A stretch of 8,309 bases of DNA from Treponema_I sp045616125 (GTDB taxonomy: Bacteria; Spirochaetota; Spirochaetia; Treponematales; Treponemataceae), in NCBI GenBank assembly GCA_045616125.1, contig JAZLGC010000082.1, forward strand, positions 1-8,309, given 5' to 3'. The notes under the pieces are model-generated. The model was given only the letters and a program-made list of their open reading frames with translations. It was not told the DNA's origin and did not search any database. Below, one piece after another: positions 6,247 through 8,309 of the stretch (the stretch's first letter is position 1; each line of letters opens with the position of its first letter). Both the position numbers and the translations under genes were made by a program.

Positions 6247-6285
6247 GAAAAAAGAGAAATCGAAAGGGGGGCGCACCCCTTTCGA
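6247..6285 (-). terminator. Intrinsic terminator between flaB and flaG
   Basis: A perfect 10-bp stem (TCGAAAGGGG, 6260-6269, with 6276-6285) with a 6-nt loop is followed on the minus-strand transcript by AUUUCUCUUUUUUC. It should stop most flaB transcripts before flaG, so flaG and fliD are either expressed by readthrough at lower level or from a promoter I cannot identify. Confidence 0.8.
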
Positions 6286-6290
6286 AATCC

Positions 6291-6342
6291 AAAAACTTGT
6301 TACTAAAAAGATGACATCCAGAAATCTCTTTAGTTACGTTTT
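6291..6342 (-). terminator. First of two tandem hairpins after flaB
   Basis: A 14-position inverted repeat (6299-6312 with 6324-6337) has one mismatch and, in the RNA, one G-U pair around an 11-nt loop. A further AAAAC/GTTTT pair (6292-6296 with 6338-6342) extends it across a 2-nt bulge. It starts 8 nt after the flaB stop and is followed by AAGUUUUU. It may act as a terminator or as a 3'-end stabiliser for the flagellin mRNA. Confidence 0.6.
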
Positions 6343-6349
6343 ACGCGTA

Positions 6350-7201
6350 TTAGCGAAGCAGACTCAGTACGTTCTGTGACTGAGTATTTGCCTGTGCCAG
6401 CATTGCAGTACCAGACTGTTCAAGAATCTGGTTCTTAGTGAACTCTACCATTTCAGCTGCCATATCAGTATCACGAATTGTAGATTCAGCTGCCTGAAGG
6501 TTTTCTGCTGCAATAGCAATACCATTAGAAGCCATTTCAAAACGATTCTGGTAAGCACCCAGATTAGCACGCTGCTGAGATACAGTTTTCAGTGCTTCAT
6601 CGATGGTAGAAATAGCCAGGTTAGCTGATTCAGGATCTGCAATTGAAATACGTTCATCTGCATCACCCTGTGAACCTGAAAGTCCAAGAGCAGTAGCGCT
6701 CATTGATTCAATGTATACGCGTTCGTTCTGGTCAACATTAGCACCAATCTGGAACTGCATAACACGATCAGCTTCTTTTCCGAATGCACCGGTAAGCATA
6801 TTCATTCCGTTGAACTGTGCCTGTGAGGCAATGCGGTCAACTTCTGCTACAAGCTGAGATACCTCAACCTGAATCTGCATGCGGTCTTCATCTGAGTAGA
6901 TACCGTTTGAAGACTGAACAGCAAGTTCGCGAATACGCTGTAAAATATCGGTGGTTTCCTGCAGATAACCTTCGGTTGTCTGGATAAAAGAAACGCCGTT
7001 GTTAATATTCTTCTGTGCCTGATTCAGACCACGAATCTGGCTGCGCATTTTTTCAGAAACTGCAAGTCCTGAAGCGTCATCACCAGCGCGGTTGATTTTC
7101 TGACCTGAACTGAGCTTTTCCATGTTAACCTGCAGATCACCACCAGTAACTCCCAGTGAACGATTTGCATACATGGCGCTCATGTTGTGATTAATTACCA
7201 T
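6350..7201 (-). CDS. flaB: Periplasmic flagellar filament core protein FlaB (second of a tandem pair)
   Basis: This is a complete flagellin of 283 residues, close to the usual 285-286 of spirochete FlaB. The N-terminal D0/D1 block begins MVINHNMSAMYANRSLG and includes LSSGQKINRAGDDASGLAVSEKMRSQ (31-55) and the long conserved helix through about 135. The central variable part is very short (about 138-185), so D2/D3 outer domains are absent, as in all FlaB. The C-terminal block RANLGAYQNRFE to NVLSLLR completes D1/D0. There is no signal peptide because flagellins leave by the flagellar type III system. Compared with the neighbouring copy it is shorter in the centre and has MQFQIGANVDQNERVYIESM where the other has MWFHIGANMDQRVQMYVGTM. 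The ATG at 7201 has GGAGGG 7 nt upstream. The isoform number cannot be assigned from sequence alone. Confidence 0.96.
   Translation of the reverse strand: MVINHNMSAMYANRSLGVTGGDLQVNMEKLSSGQKINRAGDDASGLAVSEKMRSQIRGLNQAQKNINNGVSFIQTTEGYLQETTDILQRIRELAVQSSNGIYSDEDRMQIQVEVSQLVAEVDRIASQAQFNGMNMLTGAFGKEADRVMQFQIGANVDQNERVYIESMSATALGLSGSQGDADERISIADPESANLAISTIDEALKTVSQQRANLGAYQNRFEMASNGIAIAAENLQAAESTIRDTDMAAEMVEFTKNQILEQSGTAMLAQANTQSQNVLSLLR
6945..6982. repeat. 38-bp exact direct repeat shared by the two flaB genes (copy 1)
   Basis: This segment is identical to 8172-8209 in the other flaB, including third codon positions. A second exact tract of 29 bp occurs at 6864-6892 and 8091-8119. These arise from gene duplication and may have been kept alike by gene conversion. 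Confidence 0.85.
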
Positions 7202-7208
7202 AATTATA

Positions 7209-7246
7209 CCCTCCGTTGTAAGGCCAGGAACAATCCATTGTTCCTG
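7209..7246 (-). promoter_or_regulatory. flaB leader hairpin with GGA loop plus Shine-Dalgarno; candidate two-site CsrA operator
   Basis: A perfect 22-nt palindrome (7225-7246) folds in the flaB leader as a 9-bp stem (CAGGAACAA with UUGUUCCUG) closed by the tetraloop UGGA. Ten nt downstream lies ACAACGGAGGG, containing the Shine-Dalgarno (7209-7214), 7 nt before the ATG. Two additional GGA triplets (GCAGGAAACAGGA) lie at or just upstream of the hairpin. Known CsrA sites have GGA in a hairpin loop, often ACA-N-GGA, paired with a second GGA at the Shine-Dalgarno; B. subtilis hag mRNA is the classic flagellin case. Structure is seen directly; the regulator is inferred and neither csrA nor fliW is in this window. 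Confidence 0.5.
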
Positions 7247-7266
7247 TTTCCTGCCGTACGTACGAG

Positions 7267-7298
7267 CTGATACAGGTTTATGCGCCAGCCTGTATCAG
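7267..7298 (-). repeat. Perfect 10-bp hairpin in the flaB leader
   Basis: CTGATACAGG (7267-7276) and CCTGTATCAG (7289-7298) are exact inverted repeats around a 12-nt loop. No U-run follows on the minus strand, so this is not a terminator. It could be an RNA stability or processing element, or a protein-binding dyad. Confidence 0.6.
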
Positions 7299-7407
7299 GT
7301 TCAGTCTCTACAACAGGAGCAGATGCGCTTGAAAAGGGGAGTCCGATTCCAAGAAAGCTTCCGCTTCTGTTGTTACGTACCGAAAGGTATAGTTTTCAAA
7401 GACCATT

Positions 7408-7436
7408 GTAATGTAGGGGAAAAGCCGGTACATTAC
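7408..7436. repeat. 8-bp inverted repeat in the inter-flaB spacer
   Basis: GTAATGTA (7408-7415) and TACATTAC (7429-7436) are exact inverted repeats 13 nt apart. There is no U-run next to it in either direction. It could be an operator-type dyad or an RNA hairpin; nothing in the sequence decides. Confidence 0.45.
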
Positions 7437-7519
7437 GAAGCACCACTGAATAAGTGCGTAGTGTAAGACAATTGTACTATTTGAACAGGATTTTCTGTGA
7501 GAAAAGAAATGCACCGTTC

Positions 7520-7558
7520 ATTTAGTGAGCTGAAAGATAAACTTCCAGCTCACTAAAT
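7520..7558 (-). terminator. Intercistronic hairpin after the first flaB
   Basis: A perfect 13-bp stem (ATTTAGTGAGCTG, 7520-7532, with 7546-7558) and a 13-nt loop begin 9 nt after the flaB stop. The minus-strand RNA is followed by GAACGGUGCAUUUCUUUUCU, so the U-rich stretch is displaced by about 10 nt. It may be an inefficient terminator or a 3' stabilising structure. Confidence 0.6.
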
Positions 7559-7567
7559 TATAATACA

Positions 7568-8309
7568 CTATCTAAGCAAAGACAATACATTCTGTGAAGA
7601 GGTATTTGCCTGAGCCAGCATTGCAGTTCCAGCCTGAGCAAGAACAGAGTTCTTGGTAAATTCAACCATCTGAGATGCCATGTCAGTATCGCGGATACGG
7701 CTTTCAGATGCCTGCAGGTTTTCAGCTGCTACGTTTACACCATTAACAGTCATTTCAAGACGGTTCTGGTATGCACCAAGATCAGCACGCTGTTTGTTGA
7801 TCTTTTTCAGTGCTTCATCGAGTGTACCGATTGAACGGTTGGCCTCGTCCGGGCTAGACAGTGACATGATTTCTTCGTTGCCTACAGTTCTCAGTCCCAG
7901 TGCAGATGCAGTCATTGTTCCTACGTACATCTGAACACGCTGATCCATGTTAGCTCCGATATGGAACCACATAGAAGCAGTAGCGTTGCCATTGCCATCG
8001 TCAGCAGCAAAACGTCCGGTAAGCATATTCAAACCGTTGAACTGTGCCTGTGAAGCAATGCGGTCTACTTCAGCTACTAACTGAGATACTTCAACCTGAA
8101 TCTGCATGCGGTCTTCATCAGTGTAGATACCGTTGGATGCCTGTACAGCAAGTTCGCGTACACGCTGAACGATATCGGTGGTTTCCTGCAGATAACCTTC
8201 GGTTGTCTGAATGAAGCTGATACCGTTCTGGGCATTTTTAGATGCCATGTTTAATCCACGAATCTGACTGCGCATCTTTTCAGATACTGCAAGTCCTGAT
8301 GCATCGTCG
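7568..8309 (-). CDS. flaB: Periplasmic flagellar filament core protein FlaB (first of a tandem pair, N-terminus outside window)
   Basis: The frame is open to the right edge: 246 residues are visible, starting at DDASGLAVSEKMRSQIRG, which aligns with residue 41 of the neighbouring FlaB. About 40 N-terminal residues are therefore missing and the Met before RSQIRG is internal, not the start. The visible part covers the D0/D1 helix, a short centre (RFAADDGNGNATASMWFHIGANMDQ), and the complete C-terminal block (KINKQRADLGAYQNRLE to NVLSLLR). The centre is the canonical Treponema FlaB form, more so than in the second copy. The stop is TAG at 7568-7570. Start, leader and promoter lie outside the window. 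Conserved segments share long near-identical DNA tracts with the second flaB, for example 38 identical bases at 8172-8209 and 6945-6982. Confidence 0.96.
   Translation of the reverse strand, partial: DDASGLAVSEKMRSQIRGLNMASKNAQNGISFIQTTEGYLQETTDIVQRVRELAVQASNGIYTDEDRMQIQVEVSQLVAEVDRIASQAQFNGLNMLTGRFAADDGNGNATASMWFHIGANMDQRVQMYVGTMTASALGLRTVGNEEIMSLSSPDEANRSIGTLDEALKKINKQRADLGAYQNRLEMTVNGVNVAAENLQASESRIRDTDMASQMVEFTKNSVLAQAGTAMLAQANTSSQNVLSLLR
8172..8209. repeat. 38-bp exact direct repeat shared by the two flaB genes (copy 2)
   Basis: This is the partner of 6945-6982. It encodes the conserved helix segment around QTTEGYLQETTDI in both flagellins. Confidence 0.85.

Larger units (their letters stand above)
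7202..7567 (-). other. 366-nt structured spacer between the two flaB genes
   Basis: I see no convincing gene here. Read in the flaB direction, it contains: a 13-bp hairpin just after the first flaB; an AT-rich stretch; a perfect 8-bp inverted repeat GTAATGTA/TACATTAC (7408-7415, 7429-7436); a small hairpin with a GGAA loop (7352-7368); a perfect 10-bp hairpin (7267-7298); the self-complementary 10-mer CGTACGTACG (7255-7264); the GGA-loop hairpin (7225-7246); and the Shine-Dalgarno. I found no clear sigma-28 (TAAA/GCCGATAA-like) or sigma-70 promoter. An open frame of 68 codons at 7308-7514 has no ribosome binding site and looks spurious. The region is best read as a long untranslated leader and intercistronic regulatory segment. 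Confidence 0.6.

Noticed and set aside
7255..7298. Riboswitch or T-box in the flaB leader
   Set aside because: There are hairpins but no known riboswitch core motif or T-box sequence, and no terminator/antiterminator pair.
7308..7514. 68-codon minus-strand ORF in the spacer between the flaB genes
   Set aside because: It has no Shine-Dalgarno, unusual composition (Phe, His, Tyr-rich start), no recognisable motif, and it lies across the inverted repeats of a structured leader.
7202..7520. Sigma-28 or sigma-70 promoter for the second flaB
   Set aside because: I scanned for TAAA/GCCGATAA-like and TTGACA/TATAAT-like pairs on the minus strand. Candidates such as TTGAAA with TAACAA at 18 nt match too poorly to report.

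Overview
The window reads as chromosomal DNA from a spirochete, most likely a Treponema. The reasons are two tandem FlaB-type core flagellins with the spirochete sequence style (IGANMDQ, RADLGAYQNRL), a long FliD, a FlaG, and a membrane-anchored PilZ protein in the same run of genes. A BspA-type leucine-rich-repeat protein, a family abundant in oral and gut treponemes, sits at the left edge. From memory, T. pallidum has flaB genes followed by fliD in a similar arrangement. The species cannot be fixed from this sequence. I see no insertion sequence, phage gene, CRISPR array or tRNA/rRNA gene.

Layout. Positions 1-311 (+ strand) hold the last 102 codons of a BspA-like repeat protein. A strong bidirectional terminator (338-375) separates it from everything else, which is all on the minus strand. 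Read in the direction of transcription, from right to left, the minus strand carries: flaB (partial, 7568-8309), a 366-nt structured spacer, a second flaB (6350-7201), two hairpins, flaG (5823-6212), fliD (3702-5765), a weak hairpin, an unrecognised 197-aa protein (3021-3614), a PilZ protein with one membrane helix (1927-3021), an unrecognised 86-aa protein (1562-1822), tsaE (1091-1561) and tsaB (380-1072).

How the genes work together. The flaB products form the core of the periplasmic flagellar filament and FliD caps it. FlaG is a small filament-associated protein. The 197-aa protein and the PilZ protein are translationally coupled (TGATG) and could link filament assembly or motor output to c-di-GMP; that is inference. 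TsaE and TsaB belong to the machinery that makes t6A on ANN-decoding tRNAs, a housekeeping function attached to the end of the flagellar run.

Most interesting signals. (1) The leaders of flaB and flaG each contain a hairpin that presents GGA in its loop just upstream of a GGA-containing Shine-Dalgarno sequence. This is the two-site layout used by CsrA on flagellin mRNA in other bacteria. (2) Two orphan small proteins are embedded in the run, one with a beta-grasp-like N-terminus. (3) The 86-aa gene and tsaE lie in the same reading frame, separated by one TAA, with tsaE starting at TTG and a perfect palindrome over its ribosome binding region. (4) The PilZ protein has Glu where the second c-di-GMP motif normally has Asp or Asn. 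All regulatory and functional claims for these are predictions from sequence alone.
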